This document shows, one piece after another, positions 1-8,285 of a DNA stretch of 24,030 nt. Source of the DNA: JASBSR01 sp963847575 (GTDB lineage: Bacteria; Pseudomonadota; Gammaproteobacteria; SZUA-229); NCBI GenBank assembly GCA_963847575.1, contig CAWKAL010000007.1, forward strand, positions 1-24,030, given 5' to 3'. Below the pieces are notes generated by a model, which saw only the letters and a program-made list of their open reading frames with translations, was not told the DNA's origin and ran no database searches. Within the stretch, counting starts at the first letter, position 1; each line of letters starts with the position of its first letter. The position numbers and the translations under genes are program-made.

Positions 1-728
1 CGATTAATGCGGCTGCAACACTACTGCTCAACCTTGAACCTGATCTTGACGTTGCTAACGCGCATGCGCTGATCAATTCATTACAACAAAATGACCTGGT
101 GGTTGCGATCACGGCGTTTACCTCGGATGCATTGTATGCCACCGCAGATGTATTGTTGCCAGCTGCGAGTTTTGCAGAAACATCGGGAACCTATGTCAAC
201 GTAGAAGGCTACTGGCAAAGTTTTGCAGGCTGCGTTACTGCGAAAGGCGAATCGCGCCCGGCGTGGAAAATTTTACGCGTACTGGGTAATGTTCTGGGGC
301 TGGAAGGGTTTGACTATGTCTCTTCCGAGCAGGTGCGCGATGAATTGCGCGCATTATGCCGGGATATGGTATTGAACAACACCGTGCCTGCAGATGCCGC
401 AGTTGAATACGTGGCTTACGATGGCGACATGATGCGAGCGGGCGATGTGCCGATGTATGCCGGTGATGCTGTATTAAGACGTAGCTCGTCATTGCAGAAA
501 ACAGTCGATGCGCAAAGTATATGTGTGCGTATCAATAGCAATGAAGCCGAGCGTTTAGGAATCGATGAAGCGGTTTCAGTGCTGGTCAAGCAGGATGAAT
601 TGAGTGCGCACCTGCCGTTGGTCATCGATGATTCTATTCCGGATAACTGCTGCTGGATACCGCTGGCAGTGAATGGCAATGAGTTACTCGGCAGCCCGTT
701 TGGCGCCGTGAGCATAAGCAAGGCCTGA
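1..728 (+). CDS. nuoG: NADH-quinone oxidoreductase subunit G, C-terminal part (left edge partial)
   Basis: The reading frame is open from base 3 to the TGA at 726-728, giving the last 242 or so residues of NuoG; the start lies left of the window. NuoG is the large iron-sulfur subunit in the peripheral arm of complex I, which carries electrons from NADH towards quinone. The visible part is the molybdopterin-oxidoreductase-like C-terminal region: a segment reading ADVLLPAASFAETSGTYVN, then ARPAWKILRVLG-like residues (here SRPAWKILRVLG), which are typical of the family. The iron-sulfur cysteines of the N-terminal half are outside the window. An ATG at 99 is internal and is not a start. nuoH begins 5 bases after the stop, consistent with one operon. 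Identification rests on these motifs and on the following nuoH-N order. Confidence 0.93.
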   Translation, partial: INAAATLLLNLEPDLDVANAHALINSLQQNDLVVAITAFTSDALYATADVLLPAASFAETSGTYVNVEGYWQSFAGCVTAKGESRPAWKILRVLGNVLGLEGFDYVSSEQVRDELRALCRDMVLNNTVPADAAVEYVAYDGDMMRAGDVPMYAGDAVLRRSSSLQKTVDAQSICVRINSNEAERLGIDEAVSVLVKQDELSAHLPLVIDDSIPDNCCWIPLAVNGNELLGSPFGAVSISKA

Positions 729-733
729 GTCTG

Positions 734-1804
734 ATGATTGAATATATTCCACAATGGCTAATTGATTCCTGGAACTGGTTTCCGCTTGATGCGCAAACTG
801 TATTCATTATTCTCGGTAAAATTATTCTTATCCTGCTGCCACTGATGCTGGCAGTGGCGTACGTGACGTATGCCGAGCGTAAAATTATCGGTTACATGCA
901 GGTACGTATCGGGCCTAACCGCGTTGGGCCGCGTGGCTGGCTACAGCCGATTGCCGATGCAGTTAAATTACTTTTCAAAGAAATTATCATCCCGACCCAG
1001 GCCAACAAGTACCTGTTCCTGATTGCACCGGTGTTGTCGATTGGCCCTGCACTGGCGGCATGGGCGGTGATTCCATTTGACCGTGGCATGGTGCTGTCAA
1101 ATATTGACGCAGGGCTGCTCTATGTACTGGCGCTGACCTCGGTCGGCGTCTACGGTGTGATTATCGCGGGCTGGGCATCAAATTCGAAATACGCCATCAT
1201 GAGTTCGTTGCGCGCCGGTGCACAAATCGTGGCCTATGAAATCGCCATGGGTTTTGCGCTGGTCGGCGTGTTGATGGCGAGTGGCAGTCTCAACCTGGGT
1301 GATATTGTCGAAGCCCAGGCAGGTGGTTTCTCCAACTGGTTCATTATCTGGTTGTTACCGCTGTTCCTGGTGTATTTTATTTCCGGCGTGGCAGAGACCA
1401 ACCGCGCGCCGTTCGATGTCGCCGAAGGTGAATCTGAAATCGTTGCCGGTTTCCACGTGGAATATTCCGGCATGGCGTTCGCGGTGTTCTTCCTCGCTGA
1501 ATACGCCAACATCATCATGATTTCTGCGCTGACTGCGCTGTTCTTCCTCGGTGGCTGGCTGTCACCGTTTGAAGGCTGGTCGTTTCTGCAGGGTACTTTC
1601 CTGGTCGAAACCAGCATCCTCTGGTTCCTCGCCAAAACCGCGTTCTTTATTTTCTGTTTCCTCTGGTTCCGCGCTACGTTTCCGCGTTATCGCTACGACC
1701 AGATCATGCGGCTCGGCTGGAAAGTTTTCATACCCGTCACCATCGTCTGGATATTTGTCGAAGGCGTGATGGTGGTACTCAAAGTCGGTCCGTGGGCAGC
1801 ATAG
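734..1804 (+). CDS. nuoH: NADH-quinone oxidoreductase subunit H
   Basis: NuoH is the membrane subunit of complex I that forms the quinone-binding site with NuoB and NuoD at the junction of the two arms. The 356-residue product is slightly longer than the usual 325-350. It is highly hydrophobic with about eight membrane segments. Family signatures are visible: YAERKIIGYMQVRIGPNRVG at about residues 46-65, and ETNRAPFD at 221-228 followed by an acidic loop (EGESEIVAGFHVEYSG). The ATG at 734 follows the nuoG stop by 5 bases, and the stop TAG at 1802-1804 runs into the nuoI ribosome binding site, so translation is probably coupled. Nothing in it looks damaged. Confidence 0.98.
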   Translation: MIEYIPQWLIDSWNWFPLDAQTVFIILGKIILILLPLMLAVAYVTYAERKIIGYMQVRIGPNRVGPRGWLQPIADAVKLLFKEIIIPTQANKYLFLIAPVLSIGPALAAWAVIPFDRGMVLSNIDAGLLYVLALTSVGVYGVIIAGWASNSKYAIMSSLRAGAQIVAYEIAMGFALVGVLMASGSLNLGDIVEAQAGGFSNWFIIWLLPLFLVYFISGVAETNRAPFDVAEGESEIVAGFHVEYSGMAFAVFFLAEYANIIMISALTALFFLGGWLSPFEGWSFLQGTFLVETSILWFLAKTAFFIFCFLWFRATFPRYRYDQIMRLGWKVFIPVTIVWIFVEGVMVVLKVGPWAA

Positions 1805-1813
1805 GTGAATGAT

Positions 1814-2302
1814 ATGAAAGCACTCAGACATTTCATTCAGAGCTTCACCCTGTGGGAACTGTTCAAGGGGCTGGGCGTCACCGGGCGTTACCTGTTTGCG
1901 CGCAAGATCACCGTGCAGTACCCGGAAGAAAAAACCCCGATGTCGCCGCGCTTTCGCGGCCTGCATGCGCTGCGCCGATATGCCAATGGTGAAGAGCGCT
2001 GCATCGCATGCAAATTGTGTGAGGCGGTTTGCCCGGCACTGGCGATTACGATTGATTCGGAAGAACGTGAAGACGGTACCCGTCGCACCACGCGTTACGA
2101 TATTGATTTGTTCAAGTGTATTTATTGCGGTTTCTGTGAAGAAGCCTGCCCGGTGGATTCGATCGTGGAAACACATATTTTTGAATACCACTTCGAAGAA
2201 CGCGGCACCAATATTATGACCAAGGAGATGTTGCTGGAAATCGGCGACAAACACGAAGCCGAAATTGCGGCCAATAGACAGGCGGATGCCCGTTATCGTT
2301 AA
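1814..2302 (+). CDS. nuoI: NADH-quinone oxidoreductase subunit I (2x[4Fe-4S] ferredoxin-like)
   Basis: NuoI carries two [4Fe-4S] clusters that pass electrons along the peripheral arm of complex I towards the quinone site. Two CxxCxxCxxxCP motifs are visible: CIACKLCEAVCP with cysteines at residues 63, 66, 69 and 73, and CIYCGFCEEACP with cysteines at 102, 105, 108 and 112. I choose the ATG at 1814 (162 residues), because AGGTGA at 1803-1808 gives it a properly spaced ribosome binding site and the product starts MKALRHF as in relatives. An in-frame GTG at 1805 would add three residues (MND) but overlaps that site. Length and motif spacing are normal. Confidence 0.97.
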   Translation: MKALRHFIQSFTLWELFKGLGVTGRYLFARKITVQYPEEKTPMSPRFRGLHALRRYANGEERCIACKLCEAVCPALAITIDSEEREDGTRRTTRYDIDLFKCIYCGFCEEACPVDSIVETHIFEYHFEERGTNIMTKEMLLEIGDKHEAEIAANRQADARYR

Positions 2303-2316
2303 TGGGTAAATGACAT

Positions 2317-2941
2317 ATGAGTTTTACTGACTTTATATTTTTTGCATTTTCAGGACTGCTGCTCGCTGCCGCGCTGGGCGTCATCATGTCGCGCAACCCG
2401 GTGCATTCGGCGCTGTTCCTGGTGCTGAGTTTTTTCAGCTGTTCTGCATTGTGGTTGTTGCTGGAAGCCGAGTTTCTCGCCATTGCGCTGGTGCTGGTGT
2501 ATGTCGGCGCGGTCATGGTGCTGTTTTTGTTCGTGGTGATGATGCTGGATATCAACCTGGTGCAGATGCGCCAGGGTTTTGTGCGTTATATGCCGATCGG
2601 TGCGTTCTTTGCGTTGTGCCTGGTGGGCATCATGGTATGGGTGGTGGGTGATTTTGGCGAAGATATTTTCAATACCCCGGCAATTACAGCAGGCGGTGCA
2701 ACATGATGCTGATTACAGTAATACCCGCGAGCTTGGCCGTGTGCTGTACACCGAGTACGTGCTACCGTTCGAAATCGCCGCGGTGATATTGCTGGTCGCG
2801 ATCATTGCCGCCATCACGCTGACACTGCGCCGTCGTGAGTCCACCAAGTATCAAACCCCGGGTAACCAGGTCAAGGTCAAACGCAAGGACCGGTTGCGCG
2901 TGGTTAAAATGGATGCGGTTACACGGGAGCCAAAAGCATGA
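2317..2941 (+). CDS. nuoJ: NADH-quinone oxidoreductase subunit J, interrupted by a +1 frameshift
   Basis: NuoJ is a hydrophobic proton-pathway subunit of the complex I membrane arm. The first frame begins at ATG 2317 and runs 129 residues through about four membrane segments to a TGA at 2704-2706. The C-terminal part continues in the next frame from GAT at 2705, reading DADYSNTRELGRVLYTEYV, followed by the last membrane helix and a basic tail, ending at TGA 2939-2941. Dropping one base near 2704 fuses the two into a 207-residue protein with normal NuoJ length and topology. The ATG at 2703 lies in the third frame and soon meets a stop, so it does not start a second subunit. The end overlaps the nuoK start by 4 bases (ATGA). 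Whether the extra base is a sequencing error, a mutation or a recoding site cannot be told here. Confidence 0.9.
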
Positions 2942-3246
2942 TGGTCGGACTCAACAGTTACCTGATACTCGGCGCAATATTGTTTGCCATCAGCATTGCG
3001 GGCATTTTTCTCAATCGCAAAAATGTGGTGGTGCTGCTGATGTGTATCGAGCTGATGCTGCTCGCGGCCAATATCAATTTTGTTGCGTTTTCGCATTATT
3101 TAAATGATAGCGCCGGCCAGGTGTTCGTGTTCTTTATTCTGACGGTGGCGGCAGCCGAAGCGGCAATCGGCCTGGCGATACTGGTGGTGCTGTTCCGTAA
3201 CCGCGGCAGTGTGGCAGTCGAACAACTCAGCGAGATGAAGGGCTAG
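2938..3246 (+). CDS. nuoK: NADH-quinone oxidoreductase subunit K
   Basis: NuoK is the small three-helix membrane subunit of complex I, homologous to MrpC of multisubunit Na+/H+ antiporters. The product is 102 residues. The two membrane-embedded glutamates needed for proton transfer in E. coli (Glu36 and Glu72) correspond to Glu38 in MCIELMLLAANINF and Glu74 in VAAAEAAIGLAILV; the offset of two fits the MetMet start. ATG at 2938 overlaps the nuoJ stop, and an alternative ATG at 2941 would remove one residue. Topology and length are normal for the family. Confidence 0.97.
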   Translation: MMVGLNSYLILGAILFAISIAGIFLNRKNVVVLLMCIELMLLAANINFVAFSHYLNDSAGQVFVFFILTVAAAEAAIGLAILVVLFRNRGSVAVEQLSEMKG

Positions 3247-3248
3247 TT

Positions 3249-5237
3249 ATGGAATCTATTTATCTCGCCATACCGCTGGCCTCGCTTGTCGGCGCAATTA
3301 TCGCCGGCCTGTTCGGTGGACGCATCGGCCGCACCGGTGCGCACACAGTCACCATTCTGGGTGTCGGTATTTCATTTATATTGTCGCTGGTGGTGCTCAA
3401 CCATCATGTGTTCGCCGGTGGCGAGACGTTCAACGGCACGGTCTATACCTGGATGGTGTCGGAAGGCATCCATTTCGAAGTCGGTTTCCTGATCGATCGC
3501 CTCACGGTGATGATGATGTCGGTGGTCACCGGCGTGTCACTCGCGGTGCATGTCTACACCATTGGTTACATGGCCGATGATGAACACAACTGGCCGAATG
3601 ATTCGCTCGCCGGCAAAAATTCGTATCAGCGCTTTTTCAGTTATATCTCGCTGTTCACGTTCTCCATGCTGATGCTGGTGATGTCGAACAACTTCATGCA
3701 GCTGTTCTTCGGCTGGGAAGCAGTGGGCCTGGTGTCCTACCTGCTGATTGGTTTCTGGTCAGTGCGCCCGACCGCGGTGTACGCCAACCTCAAGGCCTTC
3801 CTGGTGAACCGTGTCGGTGACTTTGGTTTTATCCTCGGTATTGCCGCGGTGGTGATGTACACCGGCAGCCTGGATTATTACGATGTATTTGCCAAGGCAG
3901 AAAAACTCGCCGGTAGCAGCATGGCGATATTTGGCGATACCCAGTGGAACGTGATGACAGTGATCTGCATCCTGTTGTTTGTCGGCGCCATGGGCAAGTC
4001 GGCACAGGTGCCATTGCACGTCTGGTTGCCGGATTCGATGGAAGGCCCGACGCCGATTTCCGCGCTGATTCATGCTGCGACCATGGTGACCGCGGGTATT
4101 TTCATGGTGGCGCGTATGTCACCGATGTACGAGTTGTCCGAAGTCGCGCTGAGTTTTGTCATGATCATCGGTGCGATTACTGCGCTGTTCATGGGCCTGG
4201 TCGGCATTGTGCAAAACGACATCAAGCGTGTGGTGGCGTATTCGACCCTGTCGCAGCTGGGTTATATGACGGTGGCGCTGGGTGCGTCGGCATATTCGGC
4301 TGCGGTTTTCCACCTGATGACCCACGCCTTCTTCAAGGCGCTGCTGTTCCTCGCCGCCGGTTCGGTGATTATTGCCATGCACCATGAGCAGGACATACGC
4401 AAAATGGGCGGGCTTAAAAAATACATGCCGATTACCTACTGGACATCGCTGGTAGGTTCGCTGGCACTGATCGGTTTCCCGGGACTGTCGGGTTTCTTCT
4501 CCAAGGACGTGATTATCGAAGCGGTGCATCATTCTTCAACCCCGGGCCACACCATTGCCTACATGGCTGTTTTGTCGGGTGTATTCATTACCGCGTTTTA
4601 TTCGTTCCGCATGTTCTTCCTGGTGTTCCACGGCAAGGAGCGCATGGATCAGCACACCAAGGAGCATTTGCACGAAACCCGCTGGGTGGTCACCGGCCCG
4701 TTGATCGCGCTGGCGATTCCTTCGTTCTTTATCGGCGGTTTCACGATTGAATACATGTTGTTTGGCGATTACTTCGGGAACGCGATATACATCGCCGAGC
4801 ACCATCGCGGGCTGGAAATTGTCGGCCAGGGTTTCCGCAGTGCCATTGGTTTTGTCGAGCACGGTTTTGCCGGGCCGGCATTCTATCTTGCCGCCGCGGG
4901 CGTGATCGCCGCCTGGTATATGTATTTACATAACCCGGCGATGGCCGATCGCATGAAAACTATTTTTGCAGTGCCGTACAAAATTCTCGATGAAAAATAT
5001 TACGCCGACAAGGCGAATGAAGTCGTGTTCGGTGCCGGCAGCCGCAACCTGGCTAATGGCCTGTGGAAATACGGCGACATGCTGTTTATTGATGGCCTGC
5101 TGGTGAACGGCTCTGCCAAAGTCGTGGGCTGGTGCGCCGGCGTCGTGCGCTTGCTGCAAACCGGTCTGCTGTATCACTATGCGTTTGCCATGATTATTGG
5201 TGTGCTGGGTTTACTCACCGCCTTCGTGATTTTTTAG
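3249..5237 (+). CDS. nuoL: NADH-quinone oxidoreductase subunit L
   Basis: NuoL is the distal antiporter-like proton-pumping subunit of complex I, with a long lateral amphipathic helix near its C-terminus. The product is 662 residues, close to the usual 610-670. It has many membrane helices and the conserved charged residues of the pumping channel: Glu157 in FFGWEAVGLVSYLLIGFW, Lys250 in AMGKSAQVPLHVWLPDSMEG, and His275 in SALIHAATMV. The start ATG at 3249 lies 2 bases after the nuoK stop. The C-terminal 150 residues are amphipathic then hydrophobic, as expected for the lateral helix and its anchoring membrane segment. No abnormality is seen. Confidence 0.98.
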   Translation: MESIYLAIPLASLVGAIIAGLFGGRIGRTGAHTVTILGVGISFILSLVVLNHHVFAGGETFNGTVYTWMVSEGIHFEVGFLIDRLTVMMMSVVTGVSLAVHVYTIGYMADDEHNWPNDSLAGKNSYQRFFSYISLFTFSMLMLVMSNNFMQLFFGWEAVGLVSYLLIGFWSVRPTAVYANLKAFLVNRVGDFGFILGIAAVVMYTGSLDYYDVFAKAEKLAGSSMAIFGDTQWNVMTVICILLFVGAMGKSAQVPLHVWLPDSMEGPTPISALIHAATMVTAGIFMVARMSPMYELSEVALSFVMIIGAITALFMGLVGIVQNDIKRVVAYSTLSQLGYMTVALGASAYSAAVFHLMTHAFFKALLFLAAGSVIIAMHHEQDIRKMGGLKKYMPITYWTSLVGSLALIGFPGLSGFFSKDVIIEAVHHSSTPGHTIAYMAVLSGVFITAFYSFRMFFLVFHGKERMDQHTKEHLHETRWVVTGPLIALAIPSFFIGGFTIEYMLFGDYFGNAIYIAEHHRGLEIVGQGFRSAIGFVEHGFAGPAFYLAAAGVIAAWYMYLHNPAMADRMKTIFAVPYKILDEKYYADKANEVVFGAGSRNLANGLWKYGDMLFIDGLLVNGSAKVVGWCAGVVRLLQTGLLYHYAFAMIIGVLGLLTAFVIF

Positions 5238-5245
5238 GATAAAAC

Positions 5246-6790
5246 ATGTTTAGCGACTGGCCATTATTAAGTCTGACTGTGTGGGTGCCCATTCTCGGCG
5301 GACTTGCCGTGCTGCTGGCAGGCGACAAGGGTGATGCCAATGGCATGCGCCGGCTTGGCCTGATGATATCGATTGCCACCTTTGTGCTCAGTCTTGGCCT
5401 GTACACCGGGTTTAATATCAGTACCTCGGACATGCAGTTTGTCGAACGCGCCAACTGGATAGCGGCGTTTGATATTTATTATCACCTCGGTGTCGATGGT
5501 ATATCCATGCCGCTGATTATTCTCACCACGTTTACCACCATCCTGGTGATCCTGGCCGGCTGGGACGTGATCCAGAAAAAACCCTCGCAGTACATGGCGG
5601 CCTTTCTCATCATGGAAGGACTTATGGTTGGCGTGTTTGCCGCGCTCGACTCGATGCTGTTCTACGTGTTCTGGGAAGGCATGCTGGTGCCGATGTTTAT
5701 TCTGATTGGTGTCTGGGGCGGAGAGCGCCGGGTCTACGCCACCATCAAGTTCTTTATTTATACCTTCATCGGCTCGGTGTTCATGCTGGTCGCGCTGATC
5801 TACATGTATTACCAGGGTGACAGCTTTGCCATACTCGACATGCACCGGCTCAAGCTGGGGATGGACGAGCAGGTGCTGATTTTCATCGCCTTCCTGATGG
5901 CATTTGCAGTCAAAGTGCCGATGTGGCCGGTGCATACCTGGTTGCCCGATGCCCACGTCGAAGCGCCCACCGGCGGTTCGGTGATCCTGGCTGCGATCAT
6001 GCTGAAGATAGGTGGCTACGGTTTCCTGCGTTTCAGCCTGCCGATTACGCCGGATGCCAGCTCGGCACTGGACTGGCTGATTATCCTGATGTCACTGGTC
6101 GCCGTGGTGTATATCGGCTTTGTCGCGCTGGCGCAGAAAGACATGAAAAAACTGGTGGCGTATTCTTCGATTGCGCACATGGGTTTTGTCACCCTCGGCA
6201 TGTTCGTGATTTTCCAGATTGCAGATAACAGTGCCAATGCCACTGGCGGCGGTGCCGTGCTCGCGCTCGAAGGTGCCATGATCCAGATGATTTCGCACGG
6301 TTTTATTTCCGGCGCACTGTTCCTTATGATCGGCGTACTCTACGACCGCATGCATACGCGCGAGATTGATGCCTACGGCGGCGTGGTCAATACCATGCCG
6401 GTGTTTGCCGGCTTTGCCGTGTTCTTTGCCATGTCGAACGCCGGCCTGCCTGGTACCTCGGGTTTTGTCGGCGAGTTCATGGTGATCATCGCCAGCTTCC
6501 ACGCCAATTTCTGGTATGCATTCCTCGCTGCCACCACGCTGATCCTGGGTGCCGCTTATACCCTGTGGATGGTGAAGCGCGTGTTCTACGGTGAAGTCGC
6601 CAATGACAATGTGCGTGCATTGAAAGATCTGAATGCACGTGAGTTTGTGATCATGGCTGTGCTCGCCGTGGCTGTGCTCGGGCTTGGCCTGTGGCCGGCA
6701 CCGGTGGTCGATGTGATGCATGCCACGATTGATAACCTGTTGCAGCATGTTTCTGTTTCTAAACTTACAACGCTTGCGGGAATACAGTAA
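5246..6790 (+). CDS. nuoM: NADH-quinone oxidoreductase subunit M
   Basis: NuoM is the central antiporter-like proton-pumping subunit of complex I. The 514-residue product is normal in length (E. coli about 509). The key glutamate is at residue 144 in FWEGMLVPMFILIGVWGG, the same number as the essential Glu144 of the E. coli protein. The channel lysine is Lys223 in AVKVPMWPVHTWLPDAHVEA. The start ATG at 5246 is preceded by AGGATAAAAC, a good ribosome binding site, 8 bases after the nuoL stop. The stop TAA at 6788-6790 shares its last base with the nuoN start. Confidence 0.98.
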   Translation: MFSDWPLLSLTVWVPILGGLAVLLAGDKGDANGMRRLGLMISIATFVLSLGLYTGFNISTSDMQFVERANWIAAFDIYYHLGVDGISMPLIILTTFTTILVILAGWDVIQKKPSQYMAAFLIMEGLMVGVFAALDSMLFYVFWEGMLVPMFILIGVWGGERRVYATIKFFIYTFIGSVFMLVALIYMYYQGDSFAILDMHRLKLGMDEQVLIFIAFLMAFAVKVPMWPVHTWLPDAHVEAPTGGSVILAAIMLKIGGYGFLRFSLPITPDASSALDWLIILMSLVAVVYIGFVALAQKDMKKLVAYSSIAHMGFVTLGMFVIFQIADNSANATGGGAVLALEGAMIQMISHGFISGALFLMIGVLYDRMHTREIDAYGGVVNTMPVFAGFAVFFAMSNAGLPGTSGFVGEFMVIIASFHANFWYAFLAATTLILGAAYTLWMVKRVFYGEVANDNVRALKDLNAREFVIMAVLAVAVLGLGLWPAPVVDVMHATIDNLLQHVSVSKLTTLAGIQ

Positions 6791-8226
6791 TGACACTCGA
6801 ATCCCTCAATTACATCACCGCATTGCCGGAAATTTTCCTGCTCAGCATGGCCTGCCTGGTGCTGGTGGTGGATGTGTTTCTGCGCGATGACCAGCGCAAT
6901 ACCAGTTATGTGTTGTCACAGTTGAGCCTGGTGGGTACCTTCCTGTTATTACTCGGCGGCATCACCGATGCGCGCGTGTACTCATACAACGACATGTTTG
7001 TACAGGACGGCATGGCCGACATGCTCAAACTGTTCATCGTGGCAATCACTGCCGTGGTGTTCGTCTACTCACGTGATTATCTGAAAGACCGCGGCCTGTT
7101 CAAGGGCGAGTTTTACCTGCTGGCGCTGTTCGCCGTGCTGGGCATGATGCTGATGGTGTCGTCCGCCAGCCTGCTGATGCTGTATCTCGGGCTTGAACTG
7201 TTGTCACTGTGTCTCTACGCGATGGTCGCCCTGCATCGTGATAATGGCAACGCCTCGGAAGCGGCGATGAAATATTTCGTACTCGGCGCGATTGCCTCCG
7301 GCATGTTGCTGTATGGCATGTCGATGTTGTATGGACTGTCCGGTAGTTTGCAGCTGGTGGATATTGCAACTGCAGTCACCAACGCAGGCAGCAAGGATAT
7401 CGGCCTGGTGTTCGCGCTGGTGTTTGTCCTGGTAGCGCTGATGTTTAAACTCGGTGCGGTGCCATTTCATATGTGGGTGCCCGATGTTTACCAGGGTTCG
7501 CCGACTGCGGTCACCGTGTTCCTGGGTACTGCGCCCAAGCTCGCCGGCTTTGCCATTATCATGCGCCTGCTGGTCGAAGGCCTGGGTGGCCTGCACGCCG
7601 ACTGGCAGCAGATGCTGGTGATTCTTGCGGTGCTGTCGATGGCGATTGGTAATATCGTTGCGATTGCGCAGGCCAACATCAAGCGCATGCTGGCGTATTC
7701 GACCATTTCCCATGTCGGTTTTATTATTCTCGGCCTGCTCGCGGGCACGGCTGAAGGCTATTCATCCGCGATGTTCTACACCGTCAGTTATGCAATGATG
7801 TCACTTGGTGGTTTCGGTATTGTCATGTTGCTGGCGCGTTCCGGGTTTGAAGCCGACCAGCTCGATGATTACAAGGGGCTCAATCAGCGCAGCCCGTGGT
7901 ATGCCTTCATGATGCTGATTCTGATGTTCTCCATGGCCGGTGTGCCACCAACGCTGGGTTTCTGGGCCAAGCTGGCCGTGCTCAAGGCGATCATTCATAT
8001 CGACATGGTATGGCTGGCCGGCGTTGCGGTGTTCTTCTCCATCATTGGCGTGTTCTATTATTTGCGCATTATCAAGCTGATGTACTTTGATGAACAACAG
8101 GACAGCACACCGCTGCAGTGCAGCACTGATATGCAGATAGTGCTTAGCGGTAATGCATTATTGATTCTTGCGCTGGGCCTGTATCCTGCGGGCCTGATGG
8201 CGTTGTGTATATCTGTATTCGGCTGA
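6790..8226 (+). CDS. nuoN: NADH-quinone oxidoreductase subunit N
   Basis: NuoN is the third antiporter-like subunit of the complex I membrane arm, next to NuoK. The product is 478 residues with about 14 membrane segments. The conserved glutamate is Glu136 in MLYLGLELLSLCLYAM, and the channel lysine is Lys220 in ALMFKLGAVPFHMWVPDVYQ. The start ATG at 6790 overlaps the nuoM stop by one base (TAATG), a typical translational coupling arrangement. It is the last gene of the operon: a strong terminator follows within 20 bases and the next gene is on the opposite strand. Confidence 0.98.
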   Translation: MTLESLNYITALPEIFLLSMACLVLVVDVFLRDDQRNTSYVLSQLSLVGTFLLLLGGITDARVYSYNDMFVQDGMADMLKLFIVAITAVVFVYSRDYLKDRGLFKGEFYLLALFAVLGMMLMVSSASLLMLYLGLELLSLCLYAMVALHRDNGNASEAAMKYFVLGAIASGMLLYGMSMLYGLSGSLQLVDIATAVTNAGSKDIGLVFALVFVLVALMFKLGAVPFHMWVPDVYQGSPTAVTVFLGTAPKLAGFAIIMRLLVEGLGGLHADWQQMLVILAVLSMAIGNIVAIAQANIKRMLAYSTISHVGFIILGLLAGTAEGYSSAMFYTVSYAMMSLGGFGIVMLLARSGFEADQLDDYKGLNQRSPWYAFMMLILMFSMAGVPPTLGFWAKLAVLKAIIHIDMVWLAGVAVFFSIIGVFYYLRIIKLMYFDEQQDSTPLQCSTDMQIVLSGNALLILALGLYPAGLMALCISVFG

Positions 8227-8241
8227 GCACACTATTGCGCA

Positions 8242-8277
8242 CATAAAAAAAGCCGGCAGCAGCCGGCTTTTTTTATG
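8242..8277. terminator. Bidirectional intrinsic terminator between nuoN and the convergent pqaA-like gene
   Basis: There is a perfect inverted repeat with 16-base arms (8242-8257 and 8262-8277) and a 4-base AGCA loop. The GC-rich core is GCCGGC on both sides, flanked by A7 on the left and T7 on the right. It therefore works as a Rho-independent terminator on either strand, stopping the nuo transcript from the left and the hydrolase gene (whose stop is at 8286) from the right. Confidence 0.93.
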
Positions 8278-8285
8278 CTGAAGTT

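Noticed and set aside
1562..2254. 230-codon minus-strand frame over nuoH/nuoI
   Set aside because: No start context or domain; it covers two conserved genes in antisense.
2703..2800. ATG at 2703 as the start of a separate subunit after a shortened NuoJ
   Set aside because: It lies in the third frame and stops without any complex I homology; the true NuoJ C-terminus is in another frame.
6092..6796. 234-codon open frame on the minus strand inside nuoM
   Set aside because: Antisense shadow: His/Gln-rich composition with no recognisable domain, wholly inside a strongly conserved gene.
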